From an uncultured Mycoplasmatota bacterium (GTDB lineage: Bacteria > Bacillota_I > Bacilli_A > RF39 > UBA660), in the NCBI GenBank assembly GCA_900554305.1, contig USGV01000006.1:1-63309 (forward strand): a DNA stretch of 63,309 bases, given 5' to 3'. Position numbers and translations under genes: made by a program. The stretch's first letter is position 1. The number at the start of each line of letters is the position of its first letter. The notes beneath the pieces are model-generated. The model was not told the origin of the DNA. It saw nothing but the letters and a program-made list of their open reading frames with translations, and searched no databases. Shown in pieces: positions 9,462 through 17,654 of this stretch.

Positions 9462-10503
9462 CGTTCTCTAACTCCCCTCTATCAAAATGTTTTACTTCTC
9501 TTAAATCTGTATTATAAAAAGTTCTAATATCATCAATATCATACTTAAGCATAGCAACTCTTTCAGCACCAAATCCAAAAGCAAAACCACTCCAAACCTC
9601 AGGATCATATCCACTCATGCGCAAAACATTAGGATGAACCATACCAGCACCACAAATCGTAATCCAACCAGTATGTTTACAAATATTACATCCCTTTCCT
9701 TTACAATTAAAGCAACTAATATCGATTTCTACAGAAGGTTCTGTAAATTGATAATAACTTGGACGGAAACGAACTTCAACATCATCTCCAAACAGCTTTT
9801 TAAATAAAACTAAAAAAGTTCCTTTTAAATCAGATAGAGAAATATCTTTATCGACAAGTAATCCTTCAATTTGCATAAATTGATGTGAATGAGTTGCGTC
9901 ATCTTCATCTCTACGATAAGTTTTACCAGGACAAATAACACGAACAGGTACTTTTCCTTTTCCTTTTAACATCGTACGTACTTGTACTGGAGAAGTTTGA
10001 CTACGAAGTAAAATCTCTTCACCCTCAAGATAAAATGTATCTTGCGCATCTCTTGCTGGATGGCCTTTTGGAATATTTAACATTTCAAAGTTATATTTAT
10101 CCTCTTCAATTTCAGGCCCATCAACTACATCATATCCCATAGACATAAATACTTCTTCTACTTCTTCAATTAACTTCTCTAAAATATTAGGAGCACCCAT
10201 ACTTACTTTAGTACTAGGCAAACTAATATCTATCGCTTCACTTGCAAGCTTTTGATTTAATTCTTCTTCTTCTAAACGAGTCTTAATCTCATCATAAGTA
10301 GTCTGAAATAAAGTACGAACTTCATTTACTTTTTGTCCAAAAACTTTTTTCTCTTCATTAGGAACATTCTTAATCTCACTATTTAACTCAGTAATAATTC
10401 CCTTCTTTCCTAAATATTTAATACGCAATTCATTCAAAGCCTTTAAATTCGAAACTGATTGTAAATCTTCTTGCATTTCTTTTGTAATCTCTTCTACTTT
10501 CAT
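9454..10503 (-). CDS. pheS: Phenylalanyl-tRNA synthetase alpha subunit
   Basis: The catalytic alpha subunit forms Phe-AMP and transfers Phe to tRNA. I start it at ATG 10503 (MKVEEITKEMQ) because of the AAAGGATGATAGT ribosome binding site; an in-frame ATG at 10524 would add seven residues. The N-terminal coiled-coil is followed by class II motifs: DATHSHQFMQIEG (motif 2 region) and GFGAERVAMLKY (motif 3). A CFNC...CNIC insertion precedes the GW segment, a feature of some bacterial PheS proteins. About 349 residues, normal. First gene behind the T-box. Confidence 0.96.
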   Translation of the reverse strand: MKVEEITKEMQEDLQSVSNLKALNELRIKYLGKKGIITELNSEIKNVPNEEKKVFGQKVNEVRTLFQTTYDEIKTRLEEEELNQKLASEAIDISLPSTKVSMGAPNILEKLIEEVEEVFMSMGYDVVDGPEIEEDKYNFEMLNIPKGHPARDAQDTFYLEGEEILLRSQTSPVQVRTMLKGKGKVPVRVICPGKTYRRDEDDATHSHQFMQIEGLLVDKDISLSDLKGTFLVLFKKLFGDDVEVRFRPSYYQFTEPSVEIDISCFNCKGKGCNICKHTGWITICGAGMVHPNVLRMSGYDPEVWSGFAFGFGAERVAMLKYDIDDIRTFYNTDLREVKHFDRGELENDD

Positions 10504-10524
10504 ACTATCATCCTTTCTAAACAA

Positions 10525-10745
10525 AAAAATAACTATAACTTAAGGGTGTATAAAACACGGTACCACCTTAATTTATAGTTATTTAACTACCTCATTATCT
10601 TAACGCGATTAACGCCTATAATTTTGTTATAGGGACTCCTAAGACGAATTCATAAACTATTCTTATCTGTTTTCACCAACCACAGACTCTCTATTAAGAA
10701 ATCATTTACTACTACTTCTTAATCGACATCGATACAGCTAGTATA
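10525..10745 (-). promoter_or_regulatory. T-box riboswitch, phenylalanine type (pheS-pheT leader)
   Basis: On the minus strand the leader has AGAGAG and GGTTGGTGAAAAC (Stem I distal features), a TTC triplet in ATGAATTCGTC at the expected specifier position (Phe), and the T-box AAGGTGGTACCGTG (10569-10556). A long terminator stem pairs AACTATAA...TTAAGG with CCTTAAG...TTATAGTT and runs into T7. Uncharged tRNA-Phe should stabilise the antiterminator and allow pheST transcription. An extended -10 (TGTTATACT) lies near 10745. Confidence 0.95.
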
Positions 10746-10774
10746 ACATAAAACAAAAAAAAAGAAAAGAAAAA

Positions 10775-11320
10775 TTAAATTGTCATTAATTCTTGTTCCT
10801 TTTCTTTTAACATTTCATCAATCTTTTTGTTATAAGTTTGTACCAACTCTTGAACTTCTTTTTCCATTCCTTTTTCTGCATCTTCAGGTAATTCTTCTGC
10901 TTCTACCATTTCTAAAGCCTCATGACGATTATTGCGAACTGACACTTTAGCATCTTCTGCAATCGCTTTTACTTGCTTAGTAAGTTCGCGGCGCCTTTCT
11001 TCGGTAAGAGCTGGAACAACAATACGAATTGTCTCACCATCATTATTAGGTGTATACCCTAAATTAGCAGCAAGGATAGCCTTTTCTATTGCACCTAAAC
11101 AACTTCTATCGAACGGTTTAATTAAAAGTTGAGTTGCTTCTGGCACTGATATCGTTGCTAATTGTTTAAGCGGAGTCATACTTCCATAATATTCAACCAT
11201 AACTCCATCTAAGCTAGAAGGGTTAGCTCTACCTGCTCTAACAGATGCAAAGCGTTTCTCTAAGTTTCTTAAAGTATTCTCCATACTTTCTTTGGTTAAT
11301 TTGATAATATCATTATCCAT
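10775..11320 (-). CDS. frr: Ribosome recycling factor
   Basis: Frr, with EF-G, splits post-termination ribosomes. From ATG 11320 the protein is about 181 residues, starting MDNDIIKLTKESMENTL. It has the three-helix-bundle sequence with the conserved RAGRANPSSLDGVMVEYYG and NNDGETIRIVVPALTEERR segments and the C-terminal KEKEQELM helix. An ATG at 11329 is too close to the AAGGAGAG ribosome binding site. In most Firmicutes frr directly follows pyrH in rpsB-tsf-pyrH-frr. Here two envelope-protein genes take the place of pyrH. Confidence 0.97.
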   Translation of the reverse strand: MDNDIIKLTKESMENTLRNLEKRFASVRAGRANPSSLDGVMVEYYGSMTPLKQLATISVPEATQLLIKPFDRSCLGAIEKAILAANLGYTPNNDGETIRIVVPALTEERRRELTKQVKAIAEDAKVSVRNNRHEALEMVEAEELPEDAEKGMEKEVQELVQTYNKKIDEMLKEKEQELMTI

Positions 11321-11375
11321 TAAATTCATCTCTCCTTGTTATAATTATAATATAAAGTGAATTGAAAAGAAAGAA

Positions 11376-11399
11376 AAAAGTAGAAATTAATCTACTTTT
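11376..11399 (-). terminator. Terminator after the 11398-12228 gene
   Basis: AAAAGTAGA and TCTACTTTT stem with T-rich tail on the minus strand, beginning at the stop codon of the membrane-anchored protein gene and separating it from frr. Confidence 0.75.
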
Positions 11400-12228
11400 A
11401 AGACTCAACTACTAATTCAGAAGAAACAAATACATAAGAACCATCTTCATTAGAAAAAGTCAATTTATATAAACTACCTTTTGCAACATTATTATCACTT
11501 TCTATTGGGAATGTTGTATTAGAATCTAGCTCCAACCCTTCCACTTTTTGTGTTTTGTTATAATCTTTATAATAATCAGTTGCACTAGCTCCACCAGCAA
11601 ATAAAACCCTAACATATAATTCTATTGACTGATTATTTTTTAAAGCCCTAACAACTTTCTTTAAATTAGTAGGTCCACAAGTACCTCCACATGCTGGAGG
11701 AGTGTTAATAACATATTTTTGATTAGCACTATCATATTCAAATATTGGACAAGAATTAATAGTTCTATGAGTAAAAGAATAGTTCTTTCCAAAAGTATTT
11801 CTAATCTTAGTCTCTAACTCACTAGCTGTAAAAGCATCCCCAATCTGAGAAAAAGGATATTCTATACCCTGTGCTTGTTTTTCTCTATAAATTTGTGATA
11901 AAGCAATATCAAAAACTAAATCATTAGAAAGATCACTAGCTAAAACTTTCTTATCTTGATAGTAATTATTTACTCCACAATAAGAAGTTAAACCATTTGA
12001 AATATTAGTAAATAAAGTTTGAATCTCTTCACTATTTACATCAACTTCAACTAATTCATCTTGAGCTTCTTCACTAGCCTCATCTTTTTTATTATCTTTA
12101 TTCTTCTCTTCTACTTCTTCTTTAGCAATAAATTTGTCATAAACAATATACCCTGATGTTACTACCAAAGCTAATACTAAAATAACAACCAAAACAATAA
12201 GTCCCCTGTTTTTCTTGTTCTCATTCAT
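11398..12228 (-). CDS. Membrane-anchored extracytoplasmic protein of unknown function
   Basis: About 276 residues from ATG 12228 (MNENKKNRGLIV), chosen because its spacing from AAGGAGAG fits better than ATGs at 12264 or 12234. Lysines precede one hydrophobic helix (about residues 8-30), then a Lys/Glu/Asp-rich linker to residue 60, then a globular domain with four cysteines (YCGVN, SCPIF, ACGGTCGP). This layout suggests a protein anchored by its N-terminus and facing outside, with possible disulfides. I do not recognise the family. It follows a thioredoxin-like lipoprotein gene, which fits a shared envelope role, but the terminator between them suggests separate transcripts. Confidence 0.75.
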   Translation of the reverse strand: MNENKKNRGLIVLVVILVLALVVTSGYIVYDKFIAKEEVEEKNKDNKKDEASEEAQDELVEVDVNSEEIQTLFTNISNGLTSYCGVNNYYQDKKVLASDLSNDLVFDIALSQIYREKQAQGIEYPFSQIGDAFTASELETKIRNTFGKNYSFTHRTINSCPIFEYDSANQKYVINTPPACGGTCGPTNLKKVVRALKNNQSIELYVRVLFAGGASATDYYKDYNKTQKVEGLELDSNTTFPIESDNNVAKGSLYKLTFSNEDGSYVFVSSELVVES

Positions 12229-12297
12229 AAACATACTCTCCTTATATAATATAAAATACCACATAATAAAAACAAATAAAATAAGGAATCAAAAAAA

Positions 12298-12317
12298 AGA
12301 TGTCCAATTAGACATCT
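12298..12317 (-). terminator. Terminator after the 12317-12829 gene
   Basis: AGATGTC and GACATCT form a 7-bp stem with a 6-base loop, followed on the minus strand by T8. Confidence 0.85.
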
Positions 12318-12829
12318 TATGCATATTCTGAAATTAAATTTAAATATTCATTTTCTAATTGCTCTGTAGTTTCTTGATTAATAGTAGAATCCTCATGAAC
12401 CAAATAATCCACTTGATCTAAAACTTTTCCATTACGAATTACATAAACAACAGGTAAAGAAGTATCTTCCGTAATATTTAATAGTTTAGCTACTTCTTTA
12501 TACTTTTTACTCTTTTTATGTTTGACATTTTCCGGATTAAAGTAATAAGCCTTTTCAACATTTTCTTTCTCTAGCACACCATTCAACACTTTAGCACCAT
12601 AAGTAGACCATTCACAATCAGAGTTTCCTAAAAACAAAATACCAGATTGATTGTCAAATAATGCCAAAACATCATCTACATCAGCATACTGAAAAGGATT
12701 GTTTTTACTAATAGAATATTCATTAGCAAACTTTTCCGCATCACTCAACTCTTCTGTCTTTTTAAGAGAACATCCACTAATAAGAAACAAAAAACTACAA
12801 AATACAATTAAAATTACTACTTTTTTCAT
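12317..12829 (-). CDS. Thioredoxin-like lipoprotein with a single active-site cysteine
   Basis: A 170-residue protein with a lipoprotein signal peptide (MKKVVILIVF..., lipobox LISGC, lipid-modified Cys about residue 20). The mature part looks thioredoxin-like: ILFLGNSDCEWSTYG corresponds to the strand and active-site loop, and LPVVYVIRNGKVLDQ gives the cis-Pro strand and beta-hairpin. The active site reads CEWS, so the second cysteine of CxxC is replaced by Ser. That rules out normal dithiol-disulfide exchange unless a partner supplies the thiol. It lies 18 bases after tsf with its own terminator. A bacteriocin-accessory-like thioredoxin is another possible reading. Confidence 0.8.
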   Translation of the reverse strand: MKKVVILIVFCSFLFLISGCSLKKTEELSDAEKFANEYSISKNNPFQYADVDDVLALFDNQSGILFLGNSDCEWSTYGAKVLNGVLEKENVEKAYYFNPENVKHKKSKKYKEVAKLLNITEDTSLPVVYVIRNGKVLDQVDYLVHEDSTINQETTEQLENEYLNLISEYA

Positions 12830-12847
12830 GACTACTCCTTAATGGAA

Positions 12848-13729
12848 TTATGCTCCTTGAATTTGACTCATAACTTCATCAGCAAAGTTTTCTTGTTTCT
12901 TTTCAATTCCTTCTCCTACACCGTAACGAACCATAGAAACAATTTCTCCACCATTTGACTTAACATAGTTCAATACATTAGTATTAGAATCTTTAATAAA
13001 AGCTTGTTCTTCTAAACAAATTTCTTTATAAAATTTATTAAGTCTACCAGTAACCATTTTTTCAGCTATATCTGCAGGTTTTCCTTCAGCCATAACTTGT
13101 TCTTTAATAACATGAGATTCTCTTTCAACTAATTCTGCTGGAACTTCATCACGTCTTACAGCTGTTGGATTCATAGCAGCAACATGCATAGCTACATCTT
13201 TAGCAACTTCATCTGTTGTATTATCCAACACAACAACTGCAGTAATCTTTCCTCCCATATGTGAATATACACCAAAAACTTGACTATCAGTCTTTTCAAT
13301 TCTTTCAAATCTTCTAAAACTAATTTTTTCACCAATTTTAGCAACGAAATTAACGATTGTTTCTTCTACTGTTTCACTACCACCATCGATAGTTAATTTA
13401 TTAGCTTCTTCCATTGTTTTAACATCATTATGTAATAAAGTTTTTATTAAAGATGAAACTAAACCCTTAAAATCTTCATTTTGAGCAACGAAATCAGTTT
13501 CACAATTAACTTCTAATAAAACAGCTACATTTCCATCAACTTGTGCCTCAGTTAATCCTTCAGCAGCAATTCTACTTTCTTTCTTTGCAGCTTTACTAAT
13601 ACCTTTTTCTCTTAACCAATCAATGGCATTTTCCATATTTCCATCTGTAGCTTCTAATGCTTTTTTACAATCAAGCATACCAGCTCCAGTTCTTTCTCTT
13701 AATTCCTTAACATCACTTGCTTTAATCAT
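12848..13729 (-). CDS. tsf: Elongation factor Ts
   Basis: EF-Ts is the nucleotide exchange factor for EF-Tu. The 293-residue protein has the N-terminal UBA-like domain (KELRERTGAGMLDCKKALEAT), the core signature CETDFVAQNEDF near residue 85, and HVAAMNPTAV in the C-terminal subdomain, all intact. GAGGAGG precedes the ATG. It follows rpsB by about 70 bases that contain a G-rich inverted repeat (GGGA...TCCC), possibly a minor attenuator. Confidence 0.97.
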   Translation of the reverse strand: MIKASDVKELRERTGAGMLDCKKALEATDGNMENAIDWLREKGISKAAKKESRIAAEGLTEAQVDGNVAVLLEVNCETDFVAQNEDFKGLVSSLIKTLLHNDVKTMEEANKLTIDGGSETVEETIVNFVAKIGEKISFRRFERIEKTDSQVFGVYSHMGGKITAVVVLDNTTDEVAKDVAMHVAAMNPTAVRRDEVPAELVERESHVIKEQVMAEGKPADIAEKMVTGRLNKFYKEICLEEQAFIKDSNTNVLNYVKSNGGEIVSMVRYGVGEGIEKKQENFADEVMSQIQGA

Positions 13730-13800
13730 CTTAATCCTCCTCTTTTTTATACAATAAAAGGGAAAGTACCATCCACCCTCCCAATATTAGTTTATCACAA

Positions 13801-14742
13801 TTATTTAGATAAAACTTCAATTAATTCAGCTTTTTTCATAGCAGAATAACCTTTAACACCAGCTTCTTTTGCTTTAGCTTTCAAATCAGCTAATGTCATA
13901 GAAGATAAATCATCAGTTTCTTTTACTTCTTCTTTAACTTCTACTTTTTCTTCAGCCTTAATTTCTTTTTTTACTTCTGCTTGTTCTTCTTTTACTTCTG
14001 CTTTTTTAGCTTTCTTTTCTGATTTTGCTTTATCATCATCATTAATATAGTCAATGATTTCATTACCATTAACTTCAGCAATAGCATTAGTTAATACACC
14101 AAGTAACAATTTAACTGCACGAACTGCGTCATCATTACCAGGAATAACATAATCAACTAAATCAGGATCACAGTTAGTATCTACAATACCAAATACTGGA
14201 ATACCTAAAATACGAGCTTCTTTAATTGCGTTTTCTTCTTTACGAGGATCAACAATTACTAATGCTTGAGGTAATCTCTTCATCTCACGAATACCTCTTA
14301 AGTTTTTATCTAATTTAGCATATTCTTTCTTGATTTGGATAACTTCTTTTTTAGGTAATAAATCAAATGTACCATCAGCTTCCATTTTATCAATATCGTC
14401 CATTCTCTTAATTCTTGAACGAATAGTCTTAAAGTTAGTTAAAGTACCACCTAACCATCTTTCATTAACGAAATACATGTTAGTTCTAACAGCACATTCT
14501 TCAGCTGCTTCTTGAGCTTGTTTCTTAGTTCCTACAAATAAAACTTTTCCCCCAGCTTCAGCAATACCTTTCATTGCTTCATATGCTTCTTCTAACTTTT
14601 TAACAGTTTTTTGTAAATCGATAATATAAATATCATCTCTTGTAGTATAGATGAATTCCTTCATTTTAGGATTCCATCTTCTTCTTTGATGTCCAAAATG
14701 AACACCAGCTTCTAATAAATAATTCATTGATACTATAGCCAT
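13801..14742 (-). CDS. rpsB: Ribosomal protein S2 with C-terminal Rho_N/SAP-like extension
   Basis: Residues 1-225 are a normal S2 of the small-subunit head ([19 protein letters not shown], the FVGTKKQAQ and [11 protein letters not shown] segments, [13 protein letters not shown]). The protein then continues with about 50 residues almost wholly Lys/Glu/Ala, and ends in about 37 residues built around [19 protein letters not shown] and [11 protein letters not shown]. That tail matches the pattern of Rho_N (SAP/LEM-like) nucleic-acid-binding domains. The total of 313 residues is well above the usual 230-260. L20, a little upstream in the transcript order, carries the same kind of tail, so it is not a random readthrough. 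Confidence 0.96.
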   Translation of the reverse strand: MAIVSMNYLLEAGVHFGHQRRRWNPKMKEFIYTTRDDIYIIDLQKTVKKLEEAYEAMKGIAEAGGKVLFVGTKKQAQEAAEECAVRTNMYFVNERWLGGTLTNFKTIRSRIKRMDDIDKMEADGTFDLLPKKEVIQIKKEYAKLDKNLRGIREMKRLPQALVIVDPRKEENAIKEARILGIPVFGIVDTNCDPDLVDYVIPGNDDAVRAVKLLLGVLTNAIAEVNGNEIIDYINDDDKAKSEKKAKKAEVKEEQAEVKKEIKAEEKVEVKEEVKETDDLSSMTLADLKAKAKEAGVKGYSAMKKAELIEVLSK

Positions 14743-14835
14743 AAATATAATTCTCCTTTTCGTTTTATCTTCTATTAGTTTCTAATATTTACCACCCTAA
14801 GGCACTAGATAAATAAATTCGCTAATATGTTTATT

Positions 14836-15438
14836 TTATTTAGTTAATGCAGCAACTAATTCTGCTTTTTTCATTGTAGAATATCCTTCTACTTTAGCAT
14901 TCTTAGCAGCTTCTTTTAATTCAGCAACTGTCATTTTAGAATAATCAACAGCTTCTTTTGTTTCTTCTTTCTTAGTTTCTTTCTTTTCTACCTTTTTTTC
15001 TTCTTTTGCTTCTTTAACTTCACCCTTACCAGCAGTTACAGTAACTTCATGTCCAATAACTTCTTCTTGACGAGTAACCTTTCCTGCTTTTCCATCACGA
15101 GCGATTTTTACAAATTCGCTAAACATTTTTGGATCGTTAATAGCGATTTCAGATAACATTTTACGGTTAACTTCAACACCAGCTTTAGTTAAACCTTCGA
15201 TAAATCTAGAATAACTAATATCGTTTTGACGACATGCAGCATTAATTCTAGTAATCCATAATTTTCTGAATTCTCTCTTTCTTTGTTTTCTGTCTCTAAA
15301 TGCATATTGTCCAGAATGCATTAATTGTTCTTTTGCTGACTTATAAAGTCTATGTTTACTACCAAAGTAACCTTTAGCTTGTTTTAATACTTTTTTATGA
15401 CGAGCCTTTGTAACTGCTCCATTCTTTACTCTTGCCAT
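14836..15438 (-). CDS. rplT: Ribosomal protein L20 with C-terminal Rho_N/SAP-like extension
   Basis: Residues 1-118 are a standard L20 ([38 protein letters not shown]), which nucleates large-subunit assembly and in Firmicutes represses its own operon. After residue 118 come about 45 Lys/Glu-rich residues and then [19 protein letters not shown] and [11 protein letters not shown], a Rho_N/SAP-like domain very similar to the S2 tail. The total of 200 residues compares with a usual 115-120. It is the last gene of infC-rpmI-rplT. Confidence 0.96.
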   Translation of the reverse strand: MARVKNGAVTKARHKKVLKQAKGYFGSKHRLYKSAKEQLMHSGQYAFRDRKQRKREFRKLWITRINAACRQNDISYSRFIEGLTKAGVEVNRKMLSEIAINDPKMFSEFVKIARDGKAGKVTRQEEVIGHEVTVTAGKGEVKEAKEEKKVEKKETKKEETKEAVDYSKMTVAELKEAAKNAKVEGYSTMKKAELVAALTK

Positions 15439-15469
15439 GTTTCTTCCTCCTTCAAATTATTACATAAAA

Positions 15470-15655
15470 TTAAATTACATTCTTTAATCTGTTTTGATCT
15501 GCTTTACTTAAGTTAGATCCTTTTCTATTCTTTCTATTAACACTTGTAGATTTTGCTCCAGTGTTATGACGACTTCCTGGACGTCCAATTTTATAATCAT
15601 TCTTACGTGCTTTAACAACTTTTGCTGTTCCTTTATGTGTTTTAATTTTTGGCAT
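15470..15655 (-). CDS. rpmI: Ribosomal protein L35
   Basis: A 61-residue basic protein, MPKIKTHKGTAKVVKARKN..., the family signature of L35 in the large subunit. Slightly shorter than the usual 64-66 residues; the C-terminal QNRLKNVI segment is present. It lies between infC (14-base gap) and rplT, as in most bacteria, and should be controlled by the L20-type leader upstream of infC. Confidence 0.96.
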   Translation of the reverse strand: MPKIKTHKGTAKVVKARKNDYKIGRPGSRHNTGAKSTSVNRKNRKGSNLSKADQNRLKNVI

Positions 15656-15669
15656 AACTTTTCCTCCTA

Positions 15670-16200
15670 CTATTTATTTTTCTTTGGAACCAATAACATA
15701 GTCATGGTTCTACCGTCTAATTTGGGACTTTGTTCTATATCCGCAATTTCTGTAACGCGAGATGCAAATTGTTCTAAAACTTCTCGACCTAATTCCGTAT
15801 GAGCCATCTGACGTCCTTTAAAACGAACAGTTAACTTAATACGATCACCCTTTTCAAGATATTTAGTAGCATTTCTAAGCTTAGTTTCGAAATCTCCAAC
15901 ATCAATAACAGGTGATAAACGATACTCTTTTAACTCAGACATATTAGCTTTTTGTCTCTTTAATGCCTCTTTTTCTTTCTTACGTTTTTCATAACGATAT
16001 TTGTTATAATCCATCACTTTACATACTGGTGGATTAGCATTAGGACTCATTAAAACTAAATCTAAATTAGCATAACTAGCCAAAGTAAGTGCATCTTGAA
16101 TAGATTTAACTCCAACTTGTTCCCCATTAGGACCAATAACTAATACTTCACGAGCCTTAATTTGATCGTTAATAGGTTGATTTCCCTTATTATTTGCTAT
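15670..16200 (-). CDS. infC: Translation initiation factor IF-3, probable AUA (or AUU) start
   Basis: IF-3 checks start codon-anticodon pairing and keeps subunits apart. Both domains are present: NQPINDQIKAREVLVIGPNG (N-domain), the lysine-rich linker RYEKRKKEKEALKRQK, and VKFRGRQMAHTELG-like C-domain sequence. The only upstream ATG (16215) cannot be the start because the ribosome binding site GGAGGTG overlaps it (16212-16206). The codon at right spacing is ATA at 16200 (next ANNKGNQPIND); ATT at 16203 is possible. IF-3 genes often use such codons and are autoregulated through them. About 176 residues. Confidence 0.95.
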   Translation of the reverse strand: MANNKGNQPINDQIKAREVLVIGPNGEQVGVKSIQDALTLASYANLDLVLMSPNANPPVCKVMDYNKYRYEKRKKEKEALKRQKANMSELKEYRLSPVIDVGDFETKLRNATKYLEKGDRIKLTVRFKGRQMAHTELGREVLEQFASRVTEIADIEQSPKLDGRTMTMLLVPKKNK

Positions 16201-16215
16201 AATTAACACCTCCAT

Positions 16216-16360
16216 ATATTACAAGAAAAAGAAAAGTGGATATAAAATTATATCCACTTCAAACCAAAACGTAACAAAAAATAAATTTTGTTCCTAGGCT
16301 TTTGACCCATCGCTAGTTGCAATCAGGTGGATATAAATCTCTTTCCTTTTTTCTCGACTA
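16216..16360 (-). promoter_or_regulatory. L20-type leader with transcription attenuator upstream of infC-rpmI-rplT
   Basis: On the minus strand the leader ends in an 11-bp terminator stem, AAGTGGATATA/TATATCCACTT (16259-16234), followed by TTCTTTTTCTT. An earlier leader segment contains TTATATCCAC (16336-16327), which can pair with GTGGATATAA of the terminator's 5' arm, so the two structures exclude each other. This is the layout of the Firmicute L20 leader, where L20 binding favours termination. The L20 contact site was not modelled. Confidence 0.8.
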
Positions 16361-16365
16361 GTAAT

Positions 16366-16394
16366 AGTTTATGCGAAAACTATTGTTTTGTCAA
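16366..16394 (-). promoter_or_regulatory. Sigma-A promoter for infC-rpmI-rplT
   Basis: Minus-strand TTGACA (16394-16389), exactly 17 bases, TAAACT (16371-16366). It would start RNA near 16358, giving the 140-base leader described above. Confidence 0.85.
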
Positions 16395-16401
16395 CATCTT
16401 T

Positions 16402-17544
16402 TTATCTTTTTGACATCTTTTTTTGATATGAATCACGATTTATTTCGTAAGTATGCATATCATTAAGCTTACCATAAGCATAATAAGCTTCTGGTCGAAC
16501 TCCTATTTCGTGATATCCAACTGCTTCATGTAGTTTCTTTGATGGTAAATTAAATTCAAATACATTACTAACTAAAGAATTATAAGGTCCATTGCTAAAT
16601 TGCTCATCAAGGAATAACTGCATTGCTTCTGTCCCATATCCTTTATTCTGCTCACTTCTATCCCCAATCATAACTTCTAAGTCAGCAGTCTTATTATACA
16701 AGTCTTTACTAAATAAGTTAATATAACCAATAATATTACCATCTTTTTCTATTACATAATCAACAGATTCCAATTGCTTTTTAGCACGATAATCATTCCA
16801 GTTTGTCTTATATTCCCCAAGAGGAATAGATACGCTAGGATCATTTAAGAAACTAGCCATACGAGGAATATATTCTTCTTGACCAGCATATTTAGAAAGA
16901 ACTATACGATTTCCTTTTAAAACTTTTTGTAAATTTGCTTCATCAACGGCCATATCTTGAATAGAACGAGCATCATTTGAAAAACTTAATTGAGTAGGAA
17001 AATGCTTTGTTCCATATAAAGGCTTAGTACATTGAAATGAAATCGTACTGTATAAATTATCGCCCATACGAGAAGCATGCTTTCTCTCACTCATAAACTG
17101 TAACTGAGAATGAGAACAAATATCCAAAACTTGCTTATTAAATGCAGGAACATCCACAACAATACTATGTAAATTCATAATATCAAAAGCATATTCTAAC
17201 ATCAAATCAGTAGCTTGTGCTCCTTTAGAAACTTGAGACCCATAATCAATTTCTGGACTCATTTTAATCCACATATGACTTCTTTGATTCATAGCTTGAG
17301 TATTAGCAAAGCCTGTTAGACCAATAAATTGATTAGTATTTTTGTCAACAACGGCAAATACATTTTTAACAGCCATATCGTTTAACTCATTACGAGCATC
17401 TTCTACACTCGCTATTTTTTCTCTTTTATAACCTTCAAAAACAACATCAGAATCATTTACCCATCCCATATATTGTTCTGCATCATCTAAATTAATAGAT
17501 GCTAAATATATATCTTTTCCTTCTATTTTCTTATAATAACCCAT
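16402..17544 (-). CDS. Protein with two tandem GNAT acetyltransferase domains
   Basis: A 380-residue protein with two GNAT folds of the RimJ/RimL type. Domain 1 (about residues 5-170) has VFAVVDKNTNQFIGLTGF and an acetyl-CoA region GSQVSKGAQATDLMLEYAF. Domain 2 (about 205-365) begins GNRIVLSKY and has YVIEKDGNIIGYINLF, LEVMIGDRSEQNKGYGTEAMQLF (the R/Q-x-x-G-x-G/A loop) and NLPSKKLHEAVGYHEIG. The first domain's CoA loop is less canonical and may be inactive. Such proteins acetylate small molecules or protein N-termini; the substrate is not evident. The start has AGGGGG. It stands alone between infC and a laccase-domain gene. Confidence 0.85.
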   Translation of the reverse strand: MGYYKKIEGKDIYLASINLDDAEQYMGWVNDSDVVFEGYKREKIASVEDARNELNDMAVKNVFAVVDKNTNQFIGLTGFANTQAMNQRSHMWIKMSPEIDYGSQVSKGAQATDLMLEYAFDIMNLHSIVVDVPAFNKQVLDICSHSQLQFMSERKHASRMGDNLYSTISFQCTKPLYGTKHFPTQLSFSNDARSIQDMAVDEANLQKVLKGNRIVLSKYAGQEEYIPRMASFLNDPSVSIPLGEYKTNWNDYRAKKQLESVDYVIEKDGNIIGYINLFSKDLYNKTADLEVMIGDRSEQNKGYGTEAMQLFLDEQFSNGPYNSLVSNVFEFNLPSKKLHEAVGYHEIGVRPEAYYAYGKLNDMHTYEINRDSYQKKMSKR

Positions 17545-17560
17545 AGATACCCCCTAGATT

Positions 17561-17587
17561 AAAAGGAATCATAACTAGATTCCTTTT
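17561..17587 (-). terminator. Terminator-like hairpin after the laccase-domain gene
   Basis: AAAAGGAATC and GATTCCTTTT form a 10-bp stem with a 7-base loop. On the minus strand the T run is inside the stem and no clean T tail follows, so it could also be a leader structure of the GNAT gene. Confidence 0.5.
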
Positions 17588-17654
17588 GCTTTTAAACTAC
17601 ACTTAATAAACGTATATAATATAACTACTTGTTCATAAACTAATAGCATCATAA

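Noticed and set aside
14743..14835. T-box-like AGGGTGGTA in the rpsB leader
   Set aside because: Only a short match to the T-box core; no specifier stem or terminator is present and rpsB is not a T-box target.
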